Origin: a virus
DNA length: 29,393 nt
Virus record (IMG/VR): IMGVR_UViG_3300021964_000348
Span: 1 to 29,393 of that record
Strand: one strand, 5' to 3'
Part shown: positions 1 through 7,301 of the stretch, piece by piece
Position numbering within the stretch: the first letter of the stretch is position 1
How the letters are laid out: each line of letters opens with the position of its first letter
Translations under genes and position numbers: made by a program
Notes under the pieces: generated by a model
Told to the model about the DNA's origin: nothing
Database searches by the model: none
What the model saw: the letters and a program-made list of their open reading frames with translations, nothing else

Positions 1-250
1 CCATAGTGACTGCCATTGCAGGTCCATAACAATTTATAATTTGAGAATCAAAATTAAATCTACCTATGCCTGTTTCAACTTTAGGCAATGATTCGCCGTA
101 GGTCCAACTTTCGCCAATAACCAATAGAATATTTTTCTTTTTTCTTTTTATATGAAATTCAGAGAATTTGGCTTCGTGCTCTACCCAATCAGGTTTAAGA
201 TTTTTGTCATTATAGAAAATTTTTATATCTGTATATTCTTTAAACTCCAT
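1..250 (-). CDS. SGNH/GDSL-hydrolase-like protein, N-terminal part (runs off window edge)
   Basis: An open frame begins with ATG at 250-248 and continues to base 1 with no stop, giving about 83 residues. After a charged N-terminus with a Lys/Arg run comes a hydrophobic strand, NILLVIGESWTYGESLP (about residues 46-62). A beta strand ending in G-E-S-W-T-Y-G resembles block I of SGNH/GDSL hydrolases, where the Ser is the nucleophile. The catalytic Asp/His block would lie outside the window, so activity cannot be confirmed. The start overlaps the end of the radical SAM gene by 11 bp, which suggests translational coupling in the same leftward operon. An esterase or deacetylase acting on a glycan would suit the neighbouring glycosyltransferases, but that is inference. 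A non-enzymatic relative remains possible. Confidence 0.72.
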   Translation of the reverse strand, partial: MEFKEYTDIKIFYNDKNLKPDWVEHEAKFSEFHIKRKKKNILLVIGESWTYGESLPKVETGIGRFNFDSQIINCYGPAMAVTM

Positions 251-1604
251 TACAGTCCTCATAAAATTTTTCTAATTCTGGAAATGTTTTTACAAAATTT
301 GTATTACGTCTTCGATCATATTCAGTAAACCAATTAAAAAAATCTCTCCGACCGACCGTCAATTTTTCAGCAGTATATTCAGTAGTAGCCATGTAATCAA
401 CAACACGTCTAAATCTTTCATATTCCATTGTGCTAAATTTATTTTTATCGATATCGTCAATGTTATCAAAAATAAATTGTAAATGTTTTTTCATATACGG
501 AACAAATTCATCCTTGGGTAATATATTCATATCATATTGTAATGGTTCCTTAAGATAAGGAGTATCAAATCTGATTCGCTGCCATTTAGTTTGATCATCA
601 CTGTTATATCTAACACGCCATTCCAAAATTTTATTAAGAAGTTTATCAAAATTAGTAACTGTTAGAACATTAAAAGTAATCATAAAAGATACAGGTAAAT
701 TTGTTTTTGTTAGATAGGTATCAAAATTCTTTTCCCATAATTCTAAATCCAGTCCTGTTCTAATGTATTCTGCTTGGTGTCCCCAAGTATCTAAACTAGT
801 AAACAGCATGAAACTTTTAATTTTACCTTCGTCTAATAATTTATTAACTTTTTCAGTTAATCTTTCTACTAAAATGGTCTTGATGCCTAAATTACTATTA
901 ATATTAATTTCTAAATTAGGTTTAGGATCCTTATCTAATTCATCAAACAATCTCCATGTGCTTTGCTGTAGTAATGGTTCACCACCTGTAATTCTTAAAA
1001 TTGTAAGTGTCTTTGAAACTTCAGGCCACCATTTCCACCATGCCTTCACATAAGGATTAGTTTCTTCCTCGTAAATTTTTAAATAATCAATATCCTGTCT
1101 ATGATTTTTAACCATATCGTATGGACCAAATTTTTCAATCTCTTTAAAGTAAGCACTTGATGCCTTAGGCATACAATATCCGCATTTAAAATTACACTCG
1201 TTACCGAATGATATTTCTATATACTGTGGATTGACATCTCCCATTGGATCTGCTTTAATTTCTTTATATCGGTCAGGTGTATAAATTGTATAGTTACGCT
1301 CTTTTCGATCAGATATATAATCTTTTCCTAAACATTCAACATTCCAACAATACTGACAGCCACTTGGTTTTTCGCCATGTATCATTTGTAAACGTTCTTG
1401 TTTTTTCTGTGGAGTATTGTGTAAAAGACTCGGATTTTCTTCTAATCCTTCTAATGGAATCTTATGAGGCGTAGGATGATAGCAACTATGAGTTTCACCT
1501 GTTTGTAAGTAGATAGTTGTGTGGTGCCACTTAGCCATGCAGAATGTAGGTGAAATACTATCCATCATCGGTTCATAACTTAGTATTCTATCCTTGTCTT
1601 GCAT
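240..1604 (-). CDS. Radical SAM protein with N-terminal auxiliary Cys region (twitch/SPASM-like)
   Basis: This 454-aa protein carries the radical SAM signature CNFKCGYC (Cys137, Cys141, Cys144), which binds the 4Fe-4S cluster that cleaves S-adenosylmethionine. An RITGGEPLL stretch (204-212) supplies the GGEP SAM-contacting motif. Ahead of the core is a second Cys-rich part: FC22, SC41YHP, GC83QYC86WNVEC91. That pattern resembles the Cys ligands of SPASM or twitch auxiliary clusters, but it sits N-terminal to the core. Phage proteins of this layout are usually named twitch-domain radical SAM proteins; the substrate is unknown. The ATG at 1604 has a GAGGAA ribosome-binding site inside the end of the preceding gene (17 bp overlap). 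Location downstream of glycosyltransferases suggests peptide or sugar modification, unproven. Confidence 0.88.
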   Translation of the reverse strand: MQDKDRILSYEPMMDSISPTFCMAKWHHTTIYLQTGETHSCYHPTPHKIPLEGLEENPSLLHNTPQKKQERLQMIHGEKPSGCQYCWNVECLGKDYISDRKERNYTIYTPDRYKEIKADPMGDVNPQYIEISFGNECNFKCGYCMPKASSAYFKEIEKFGPYDMVKNHRQDIDYLKIYEEETNPYVKAWWKWWPEVSKTLTILRITGGEPLLQQSTWRLFDELDKDPKPNLEININSNLGIKTILVERLTEKVNKLLDEGKIKSFMLFTSLDTWGHQAEYIRTGLDLELWEKNFDTYLTKTNLPVSFMITFNVLTVTNFDKLLNKILEWRVRYNSDDQTKWQRIRFDTPYLKEPLQYDMNILPKDEFVPYMKKHLQFIFDNIDDIDKNKFSTMEYERFRRVVDYMATTEYTAEKLTVGRRDFFNWFTEYDRRRNTNFVKTFPELEKFYEDCNGV

Positions 1605-2631
1605 TAAATTGTTCCTCTAGCCATTTAAAATCATTTATTAACTTAAGATCGGATCCGTCAGAAAGACCAAACTCCATGCCGGCCTTAGCACCATCTAGAG
1701 CATACTTACCAAACTCTCTATCATGTCCTACAGTTGTCCAAATCTCAAGTCTCTTTTTTGTTTCTTCTTCGTTTTGTCTATCAATTGCTCCGCTACTTAA
1801 TTTGACACATTCTCTAAATGCACTTTTCCATGTATTAAACGGATCAGTATTAAAAGCAGTCATGTTTGAAACTGTTTCCATGGCTTTAAAATGTTTACTA
1901 ATGCTAGTTGTCATATCAGTAGTATTTGTATTCATATTAATAGTTAGGTCTCTTGGAAATAGTTTAACACCACCATAGCCATATTGCAAGTCATTTATTG
2001 GGTTTCTACTTCTCCAAACATGGACATGTTTTCTTTCATATACTGGAACATAATAATTAAAGTTAAAATCTTTTTCAATTTCTGCATCAGCATCAACTAT
2101 CCAAAACATTTCAGTGTTAACTTGTTTTGCTGCTTCGATGTGTGCTTGATGGATTCCTTTTATATCTTTTATCCAAATTGCGTTTGGTGCTTTTAATAAT
2201 AATTTTTCATAATTTTTTTCAGCAAATTTTTCTTTATATGAAATGAAAGCAATATCAAAATTTTGAGAGGACGGAGTTGATGCTTTAATCTCTATAGGTT
2301 TTTTGTTTACATAAAATCTGCTTTTAAATTCTCTATCCGAAACAGTTATCTTCTTCGGAAACAGACAGATACCGTCGTATGTATCATTATTAAGGAATAC
2401 ATGAATATAAAAGTCGTCCCATTTGGTTGCTCTATATTTTAACAGGTCAAAATTATCACAAACTTCTAAATCGTCCCATACCACCCAAAACATATTTGTG
2501 AATGATTTATTTTTAAGTATAGAAAAAGAATTACAATTATCTATCTTCTGTGCATTAGGAAATCTTTGCTTAAATTTGCTCCAAGCATTCTCATTGACTT
2601 TGTGTGTGCTAATGAAAAATATATCATACAT
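1588..2631 (-). CDS. GT-A-like (VDAD motif) phage protein with internally duplicated halves
   Basis: This 347-aa protein has a C-terminal half (about 124-347) with a strand ending in FWIVDADAEI (177-185). This DxD-type motif is typical of nucleotide-sugar-binding GT-A folds. It is followed by YGYGGVKLFPRD (217-228) and a helical part including RLEIWTTVG. The next upstream gene encodes a clear paralog with VDADN, YGNGGLKL and RLRMWSTVG at matching places. The N-terminal half (1-120) looks like a degenerate second copy: FWVVWDDLEV (48-57) and GICLFPKK (87-94) parallel FWIVDADAEI and GVKLFPRD, but the DxD is altered. It overlaps the upstream gene by 8 bp and the radical SAM gene by 17 bp. Glycosyltransferase activity is inferred from the motif only; the acceptor is unknown. 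Confidence 0.75.
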   Translation of the reverse strand: MYDIFFISTHKVNENAWSKFKQRFPNAQKIDNCNSFSILKNKSFTNMFWVVWDDLEVCDNFDLLKYRATKWDDFYIHVFLNNDTYDGICLFPKKITVSDREFKSRFYVNKKPIEIKASTPSSQNFDIAFISYKEKFAEKNYEKLLLKAPNAIWIKDIKGIHQAHIEAAKQVNTEMFWIVDADAEIEKDFNFNYYVPVYERKHVHVWRSRNPINDLQYGYGGVKLFPRDLTINMNTNTTDMTTSISKHFKAMETVSNMTAFNTDPFNTWKSAFRECVKLSSGAIDRQNEEETKKRLEIWTTVGHDREFGKYALDGAKAGMEFGLSDGSDLKLINDFKWLEEQFNARQG

Positions 2632-3526
2632 AACGTTGACTAAAATATGTGCTGCCTAAATTGATTGATTCTTCATAAAGATCCATAACATAACGACTCA
2701 TGTGAGGATCTAGATCAGGATAATTGAACCCTAATTGGTCTCTTAATTCACTTCCTAATCGTTTTATTTCTTGTTCGAGACCAAACCCATCCTCGTAATC
2801 TCGACATTGTTCATTATACAGTTCACGCAATGCTTCAAAATCTCTTACCTGCACATGATCCCAATTAGTGCAATTTGTTAAGTATGTTCCTAGTCTTGCA
2901 CCATATATTGCAAACAGTCCATTTTCCACATGACTGCCTACTGTGCTCCACATTCTTAGTCTATGTAAATTATGCCACCAAATTTTATTATTGATCTCTT
3001 GTGCTGGAACTTTTAGACCTTGGTCTAATATCATTTTAACACCTTCACGAAAACCTGCACGCCATGACATAAATGGTGTTGCATTTATCACAGTGTCGCT
3101 ATATGTCTTAGGAAAATTTCTATAACCTGTTTCCCAACAAAAGTCAACCTGAGCTCTTTCACTTTCACTATTTTCATGTGTCTTCATATTCAACACATGA
3201 TCTTTATTCCATAATTTTAATCCGCCATTACCATAACGCAGGCCATTTACTACATTTCTGCCGCACCAACTATATGCTCGTATTTCTTCATTTGACATAT
3301 CTAAATCTAAATCAAAAAATTCAGGATATACTATATTATCTGCATCAACTGTTAACAACCACTCAGTTTCACTTTGCTCTGCTGCTGCTTTATGTGCATG
3401 ATCGCTTCCTTTTACTCCGTGTATGCGTTGTGCCCACGGAACCTTGTTACACAGATCGGCATAATGCAAATCTGCATTAGGTTCGTCATAACTTAAAAAG
3501 AAAACGTCAAACTCTGCTACTTTCAT
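2624..3526 (-). CDS. GT-A-like (VDADN motif) phage protein, paralog of the next gene
   Basis: This is a 300-aa protein. The N-terminus (EFDVFFLSYDEPNADLHY) forms a Rossmann-like first strand. It is followed by RIHGVKGSDHAHKAAAEQS and a hydrophobic strand ending in VDADN (60-64), where Asp61 and Asp63 form a DxD-type motif. YGNGGLKLW, TPFMSWRAGFREGVKM and RLRMWSTVGSHVENGLFA are shared, with substitutions, with the 347-aa product encoded immediately downstream, so the two arose by tandem duplication. The C-terminal 60 residues (QEIKRLGSELRDQLGFNYP and onward) have no partner in the paralog. The ATG overlaps the previous stop as ATGA and the gene ends 8 bp inside the next, both consistent with translational coupling. 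It is likely a glycosyltransferase or a nucleotide-sugar-binding relative. Confidence 0.78.
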   Translation of the reverse strand: MKVAEFDVFFLSYDEPNADLHYADLCNKVPWAQRIHGVKGSDHAHKAAAEQSETEWLLTVDADNIVYPEFFDLDLDMSNEEIRAYSWCGRNVVNGLRYGNGGLKLWNKDHVLNMKTHENSESERAQVDFCWETGYRNFPKTYSDTVINATPFMSWRAGFREGVKMILDQGLKVPAQEINNKIWWHNLHRLRMWSTVGSHVENGLFAIYGARLGTYLTNCTNWDHVQVRDFEALRELYNEQCRDYEDGFGLEQEIKRLGSELRDQLGFNYPDLDPHMSRYVMDLYEESINLGSTYFSQRYV

Positions 3527-4164
3527 ACTTCTTCAACCATATAATTTTTAAATAATCTTTTAGTGTAGATGCTTACGAACTCATTATGGTCAACATCAAA
3601 GGTTACAGATTTTCCTATAAGTTCCTCAATAGATACACTTAATGTGTTATAAACAATATGAGGATCGTTATATGCAGTAATTGTAAAATCTAATTTGGTT
3701 TGTCCATCCCAAAATATTTTTCTCTGTGTTATAGGATGAAACTTTTTATCTTGTTTGTGCGTTCCGCCAAATTCCTCAGATAACTTAACAACCATTTTTC
3801 CTTTTGCTCTATCATAAATGATATAGATATCAGGTTTTTCAATTTCTGACCACTTCTTTTCAATAATTCTGTGAAGAACATCATCAATAGTAAAAAGACT
3901 TTTTGTTTCTATAATTTCTAATTCACCTTGTGAAGGATCTACAAAGCATTTATGAATATTAATTTTACCTGCAATAATATCTTCAGCAATATCACTTTTT
4001 ACACTAATAATATTCTTATACTTTTCTTCATTTACTGATGTTTCCGGTCCGACCGAAAGTAATCTTCCCGAGTCTGCATCAAAGGCTGCGTTATATTTTA
4101 CCTTTTCGTATGTCTGACTAGCAAGCCATTCGTCAAAATCTGGTAGAACTAATTCTTCTGCCAT
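3523..4164 (-). CDS. Hypothetical phage protein, 213 aa, inside the glycosyltransferase cluster
   Basis: I do not recognise a family. The 213-residue product is acidic at its N-terminus (MAEELVLPDFDEWLASQ) and mixed alpha/beta by appearance, with no signal peptide, transmembrane segment, Cys cluster or DxD motif. The middle (IYIIYDRAKGKMVVKLS, about 115-130) and the stretch FWDGQTKLDFTITAYNDPHIVYNTLSV look like beta hairpins, which would fit a structural or adaptor protein as well as an enzyme. It starts inside the end of the upstream glycosyltransferase (16 bp overlap) and ends in an ATGA junction with the VDADN gene, so it is co-translated with them. Context suggests a partner of the glycan or modification enzymes, or a small virion protein carried in the same cluster. 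Confidence 0.75.
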   Translation of the reverse strand: MAEELVLPDFDEWLASQTYEKVKYNAAFDADSGRLLSVGPETSVNEEKYKNIISVKSDIAEDIIAGKINIHKCFVDPSQGELEIIETKSLFTIDDVLHRIIEKKWSEIEKPDIYIIYDRAKGKMVVKLSEEFGGTHKQDKKFHPITQRKIFWDGQTKLDFTITAYNDPHIVYNTLSVSIEELIGKSVTFDVDHNEFVSIYTKRLFKNYMVEEV

Positions 4165-4991
4165 GCTATTTCCTCCAATATGTTTACTGTTTCTGATGTA
4201 ACTTTGTTCTTTTCAACATAATGAACTATGTCATGTTGTTGATAGTTACCAATTTTTAAATTTGCACCTCGATCAAAATAAAATCCAACATGATCAGTGA
4301 CTGAATCTGCTGGCCACGGCCAATTTTGTATCATTCCTTTTAAATGAACCACTCGAGGAAATTCTAAATCATAAGCAATTTCGTTAGTTATGTCTAAAAT
4401 TTTTGCTGCAAGTGCAAATGCTTCATCTGTTCCGACTATCTTTGGTGTATATCTTGTTAAAAAATTGTTAGAAAATTCAACTGGATTCTTTATAATTGCT
4501 CTTTGTAGGGTAAAGAATTCTTTTGATAAGTTACTATCTTTAACAAAAAATGTATAAAAGGAATATAAATTAGGTAATTCATTGGCTGTAAAACATTTTC
4601 TATAATAATCATCGGTAACTATTTCACCTCTATAGGTATAAGACTTGTTTGCAATGTATAATTCACAATTTTCTACAAAATAATCAATCCAATGGCTGTA
4701 ATCTCTCATAAACAACATATCAGCGTCTAGGCATACAGTATAATCAAAAGGACTAAGTTGATCCATAAATGATCTACCATCCCAGTGTTCTTCTTGATCC
4801 CATTCTATAACATGATCAAACACCCAGGTCGATGTATAATCTTTAATTTTTTTCTTATCGTTGATTACAAGTGCTACTTGATCGTAACCTGGTTTCTGTG
4901 TATTCTTAATACTTAAAGCCAGTGCATATGCGAGTTTAGAATAATTAGTTTCTTGATTCTCAGATACAACAATTAAATAACCAAAGTTCAT
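4149..4991 (-). CDS. Glycosyltransferase, GT-A fold (GT8-like)
   Basis: This 280-aa protein has the layout of a small GT-A glycosyltransferase. The N-terminal strand GYLIVVSENQETNYSKLAYA is followed by SIKNTQ and VALVINDK. The strand-loop FDYTVCLDADMLFM contains the metal and nucleotide-sugar-binding DxD at Asp89 and Asp91. TPKIVGTDEAFALAA (about 182-196) resembles the D.E acceptor region, and VVHLKGMIQNWPW (214-226) recalls the H..G...W end motif of GT8 enzymes such as glycogenin and LPS galactosyltransferases. It is paralogous in layout to the 285-aa gene directly upstream, which it joins by an ATGA overlap. The donor sugar and acceptor cannot be told. It could decorate virion proteins, phage DNA or host surface polymer. 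Confidence 0.82.
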   Translation of the reverse strand: MNFGYLIVVSENQETNYSKLAYALALSIKNTQKPGYDQVALVINDKKKIKDYTSTWVFDHVIEWDQEEHWDGRSFMDQLSPFDYTVCLDADMLFMRDYSHWIDYFVENCELYIANKSYTYRGEIVTDDYYRKCFTANELPNLYSFYTFFVKDSNLSKEFFTLQRAIIKNPVEFSNNFLTRYTPKIVGTDEAFALAAKILDITNEIAYDLEFPRVVHLKGMIQNWPWPADSVTDHVGFYFDRGANLKIGNYQQHDIVHYVEKNKVTSETVNILEEIAWQKN

Positions 4992-5845
4992 GCTAACTCC
5001 ATCAATGCATTACTATTTCTAAGAATACTCTGCTTATTCATAACATGCAGATCATTACTGATCTTAGCAGCACAATAATTTCCATCTGATCTAGGAGAAG
5101 CAAGAACTATTAAATTATTATTATCTATATGACTGAGATAATCTTTGTCGGTAATCGATAATATGTCAGGAAGTGTATATTCGTTATCTGTCTCGAACCC
5201 ATACATAATATGTTTAGCAATACTAAAAGAGATATCGTTGCGATAAATTCTATCATCAAATCTAAAAAGGTTAGCAAATGATTTATAATTTTCTCTAATA
5301 TGTTCTACAAGATCAAAAAAAGTTTTTGTATTTTCGTTTTTTGTAAACATCACAGTTGTTGCCCAAAGCAATTTTATACCTGTGTCTGAAATATATTTGT
5401 CGTGGTATCCTGTTCTGTCATCACCAAATATGTCATTATACTTTCCTGAAATCATTAAATCACAATCAACATTCCAATAATTGTTTAATGTGTTAGACAT
5501 TATTAAATAGTCACTATCAATTAGAAGAGTTCTGTCATATGGTGTTAAGTCCCAAACATTACTTCGATTAGAATTATTAAATAGTGCAGGAGTTTTAGTT
5601 TGACCATCATAAAAATTTCTCATATTAATTTCTTCTGGTCTTTTTGTTATAATAATTCGATCAAAGATATCTGCTGCCGTCTTAAAAATTTCAGATTCTT
5701 TCATCCAATCAATAGTTGATGGATCAGTTATTAAACTAACAGGAACTGATAAATTCTTATTTGCTAGTTTTGCTGCAATAATTGCTAACTTAGCATAATC
5801 ATTTTGCCTATTATTGTGTGCAAAAATTACGATACCTTTTTTCAT
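4988..5845 (-). CDS. Glycosyltransferase-like protein, GT-A fold
   Basis: A 285-aa product begins KKGIVIFAHNNRQNDYAKLAIIAAKLA, the first beta-alpha unit of a GT-A domain, followed by VPVSLITD. The motif TLLIDSDYLIM carries a DxD-type Asp110-Ser-Asp112 after the strand, as in its downstream neighbour's CLDADMLF. The region RNDISFSIAKHIMYGF (about 207-222) is the counterpart of the neighbour's GTDEAFALAAKI. There is no C-terminal HLKG-type block; the end reads ISNDLHVMNKQS, in which His is the only candidate metal ligand. Its last four bases (ATGA) overlap the start of the next gene, and one base separates it from the 116-aa gene upstream. It is probably a functional glycosyltransferase, though the weaker C-terminal motif leaves room for a non-catalytic paralog. 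Confidence 0.78.
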   Translation of the reverse strand: MKKGIVIFAHNNRQNDYAKLAIIAAKLANKNLSVPVSLITDPSTIDWMKESEIFKTAADIFDRIIITKRPEEINMRNFYDGQTKTPALFNNSNRSNVWDLTPYDRTLLIDSDYLIMSNTLNNYWNVDCDLMISGKYNDIFGDDRTGYHDKYISDTGIKLLWATTVMFTKNENTKTFFDLVEHIRENYKSFANLFRFDDRIYRNDISFSIAKHIMYGFETDNEYTLPDILSITDKDYLSHIDNNNLIVLASPRSDGNYCAAKISNDLHVMNKQSILRNSNALMELA

Positions 5846-5846
5846 T

Positions 5847-6197
5847 TTAGGATTCCAACAGTTTTTCTACTGATCGACTCTTTTTTAAATCTAGATATTG
5901 TTCGTAATACTCGTTAGTTGCTGTAAAATACCTATCAAAAATTTCTTCTCTAAATGACAATAGGTCTTGAATTAAGATGGGATTTTCATTTACATCTAAT
6001 ATCACTACGTTTTCGGATCTATCCTTGTAGATAAGCATTTCTACAAAATTTAGCAATTCCCTATTAATTTTGAAAATGCCACCGTTAATACCGTAGGTTA
6101 ATTTGGCGTCGATCTTTTCCTTAAGAGATTTTCTTTGGATAGAAAATGTTTGTCTATAGTTAGAAAAATCAAGTGCTTTTTTGAACTCTTCCTGCAT
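5847..6197 (-). CDS. Conserved-type phage hypothetical protein, 116 aa
   Basis: This short protein is rich in charged residues and probably mostly helical at its two ends, with a central beta part. It starts MQEEFKKALDFSNYRQTFS and contains INGGIFKINRELLNFVEML and VVILDVNENPILIQDLLSF, closing with EYYEQYLDLKKSRSVEKLLES. I recall similar small proteins near structural genes of marine T4-like phages, but no function is known to me. The ATG at 6197 is preceded by GGAGGT only three bases upstream. The gene is first in the left cassette, with a GATAAATA late-promoter-like site 28 bases before the ATG, so it may set expression of the whole glycosyltransferase/radical SAM block. One base separates it from the next gene. 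Confidence 0.78.
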   Translation of the reverse strand: MQEEFKKALDFSNYRQTFSIQRKSLKEKIDAKLTYGINGGIFKINRELLNFVEMLIYKDRSENVVILDVNENPILIQDLLSFREEIFDRYFTATNEYYEQYLDLKKSRSVEKLLES

Positions 6198-6200
6198 ATT

Positions 6201-6206
6201 ACCTCC
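6201..6206 (-). promoter_or_regulatory. Ribosome-binding site GGAGGT
   Basis: The minus strand reads GGAGGT, then AAT, then ATG (6197). This is the strongest Shine-Dalgarno match in the window, though its spacing is short. It supports the chosen start of the 116-aa gene that leads the left cassette. Confidence 0.6.
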
Positions 6207-6225
6207 AATAATTATAGTAGCATAT

Positions 6226-6233
6226 TATTTATC
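6226..6233 (-). promoter_or_regulatory. Candidate late promoter (GATAAATA)
   Basis: Minus-strand GATAAATA matches the T4 late-promoter consensus TATAAATA at 7 of 8 bases. It lies in the 60-bp gap between the 332-aa structural gene and the 116-aa gene, 28 bases ahead of the ATG, leaving room for a leader with a GGAGGT ribosome-binding site. The same octamer recurs in the next intergenic gap. A+T-rich DNA yields chance matches, so this rests on position as well as sequence. Confidence 0.5.
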
Positions 6234-6257
6234 GGTATGCTAGGAGGTGAGAAAGAT

Positions 6258-7256
6258 TTATGGTGTAGGAGTTATTGAACCTATTGTTACTGTTGGTGAT
6301 TCAACTGTAAAGTTACCCGATCCTGGTGGTTCCAAAACACCGGTAGGTTCTGTAGTAATTACAGTAAGAGACATAGTTCCATCAACGGCATCAGGTCCAA
6401 AACCTCCTGGACGAACTGGCGTTCCTGTTTCTGTAGGACCACCCTGAGCAACGTGATCGTCTATCCACTGAACGTAAAATTCCATTGTTCTAGATATGCC
6501 TGCACTGTTATCTGTAACACCAGGACTATCAAATGTTCTCGCATCAATTATCCAACTGTTTAAGGCATAAGGTGACGATGCTGTTACACTACTCCAGGTT
6601 TGCCTAACATTGCTTAATCTAAAATAGTTTGTTCCGTCGTTTGGATTAACTCCTGTTCCTGGGTTATTTCCTCCAAACTGTCTAGATCCTGCCGTGCTTA
6701 AAAGACTTGTCCAGCTCGTGTTTTGATTTGTAGAAGAACCTCCAGATCTTGAACTTGTAAAATCAATGCTACCGCCAGCATTGAAAAAATGTCTAGCATT
6801 TTCTGATGTTGTAAATGATACTGTAACTGTTGTATAAAGGGCATCGGTCCATTCAGCGCCATACACGCCGGGCCAACTTTCTTGAACTGTTCCATGGTTA
6901 ATTGTTTGACGTTGTCCTGAAACAGCAAGTGATCGTCTATTATTATCAATACTGGTTACAACATTTGCCCACCAATCAATAGGTTCGTCAGATACGCTAT
7001 ATCTAATACTTTTACCCAATGTTTGTTCGTCAACATTTGCAGGATTGCCATTAAAAAGATGCTTGTAAGCATTAATGATATCATATCTTAAAGCCGCATA
7101 CTCATTTACTGTTACAACATTTGATAAATCAACCTGTGAACTTAGAACAGGTTGGCCATAGCCATACTGTCCACTTCCACTTCCAAGAATCGCAGAGATA
7201 TCCTGCTGTATAGCATTATAGTCAACTGCTTTAATTTTTTGATTAATACCTGCCAT
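6258..7256 (-). CDS. Virion structural protein (paralog of the 297-aa gene upstream)
   Basis: This 332-aa protein is rich in Ser, Thr, Gly and Asn, as in phage tail or fibre proteins. It starts AGINQKIKAVDYNAIQQDISAILG and contains YGYGQPV, EYAALRYDIINAY, ENARHFFNAGGSIDF (about 152-166), TSWTSLLSTAG and VQWIDDHVAQGG. Each of these blocks has a counterpart in the 297-aa product encoded upstream, so the pair is a tandem duplication. The C-terminal part has a Pro/Gly-rich linker (GGPTETGTPVRPGGFGPDAVDG) and ends GSITPTP. ATG 7256 has a GAGGT site upstream and a late-promoter-like octamer 15 bases before it. No enzymatic motif is visible. A role as a tail or baseplate accessory protein is inferred from composition and neighbours. 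Confidence 0.83.
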   Translation of the reverse strand: MAGINQKIKAVDYNAIQQDISAILGSGSGQYGYGQPVLSSQVDLSNVVTVNEYAALRYDIINAYKHLFNGNPANVDEQTLGKSIRYSVSDEPIDWWANVVTSIDNNRRSLAVSGQRQTINHGTVQESWPGVYGAEWTDALYTTVTVSFTTSENARHFFNAGGSIDFTSSRSGGSSTNQNTSWTSLLSTAGSRQFGGNNPGTGVNPNDGTNYFRLSNVRQTWSSVTASSPYALNSWIIDARTFDSPGVTDNSAGISRTMEFYVQWIDDHVAQGGPTETGTPVRPGGFGPDAVDGTMSLTVITTEPTGVLEPPGSGNFTVESPTVTIGSITPTP

Positions 7257-7271
7257 GCTTTACCTCAAATT

Positions 7272-7279
7272 TATTTATC
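7272..7279 (-). promoter_or_regulatory. Candidate late promoter (GATAAATA)
   Basis: Minus-strand CCGATAAATA lies in the 45-bp gap before the 332-aa gene, with ATG 15 bases downstream of the octamer and GAGGT between them. The preceding two bases (CC versus AC) and the octamer match the site at 6226-6233, which argues for a shared element. It is one mismatch from the T4 late consensus. Confidence 0.5.
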
Positions 7280-7301
7280 GGCCTCACAAACAACTACCTT
7301 A

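Noticed and set aside
6247-6447. Plus-strand frame preceded by AGGAGG at 6243
   Set aside because: The Shine-Dalgarno match is good, but the translation (Pro/Gly/Val-rich) is the antisense of the 332-aa gene C-terminus and has no protein character of its own.
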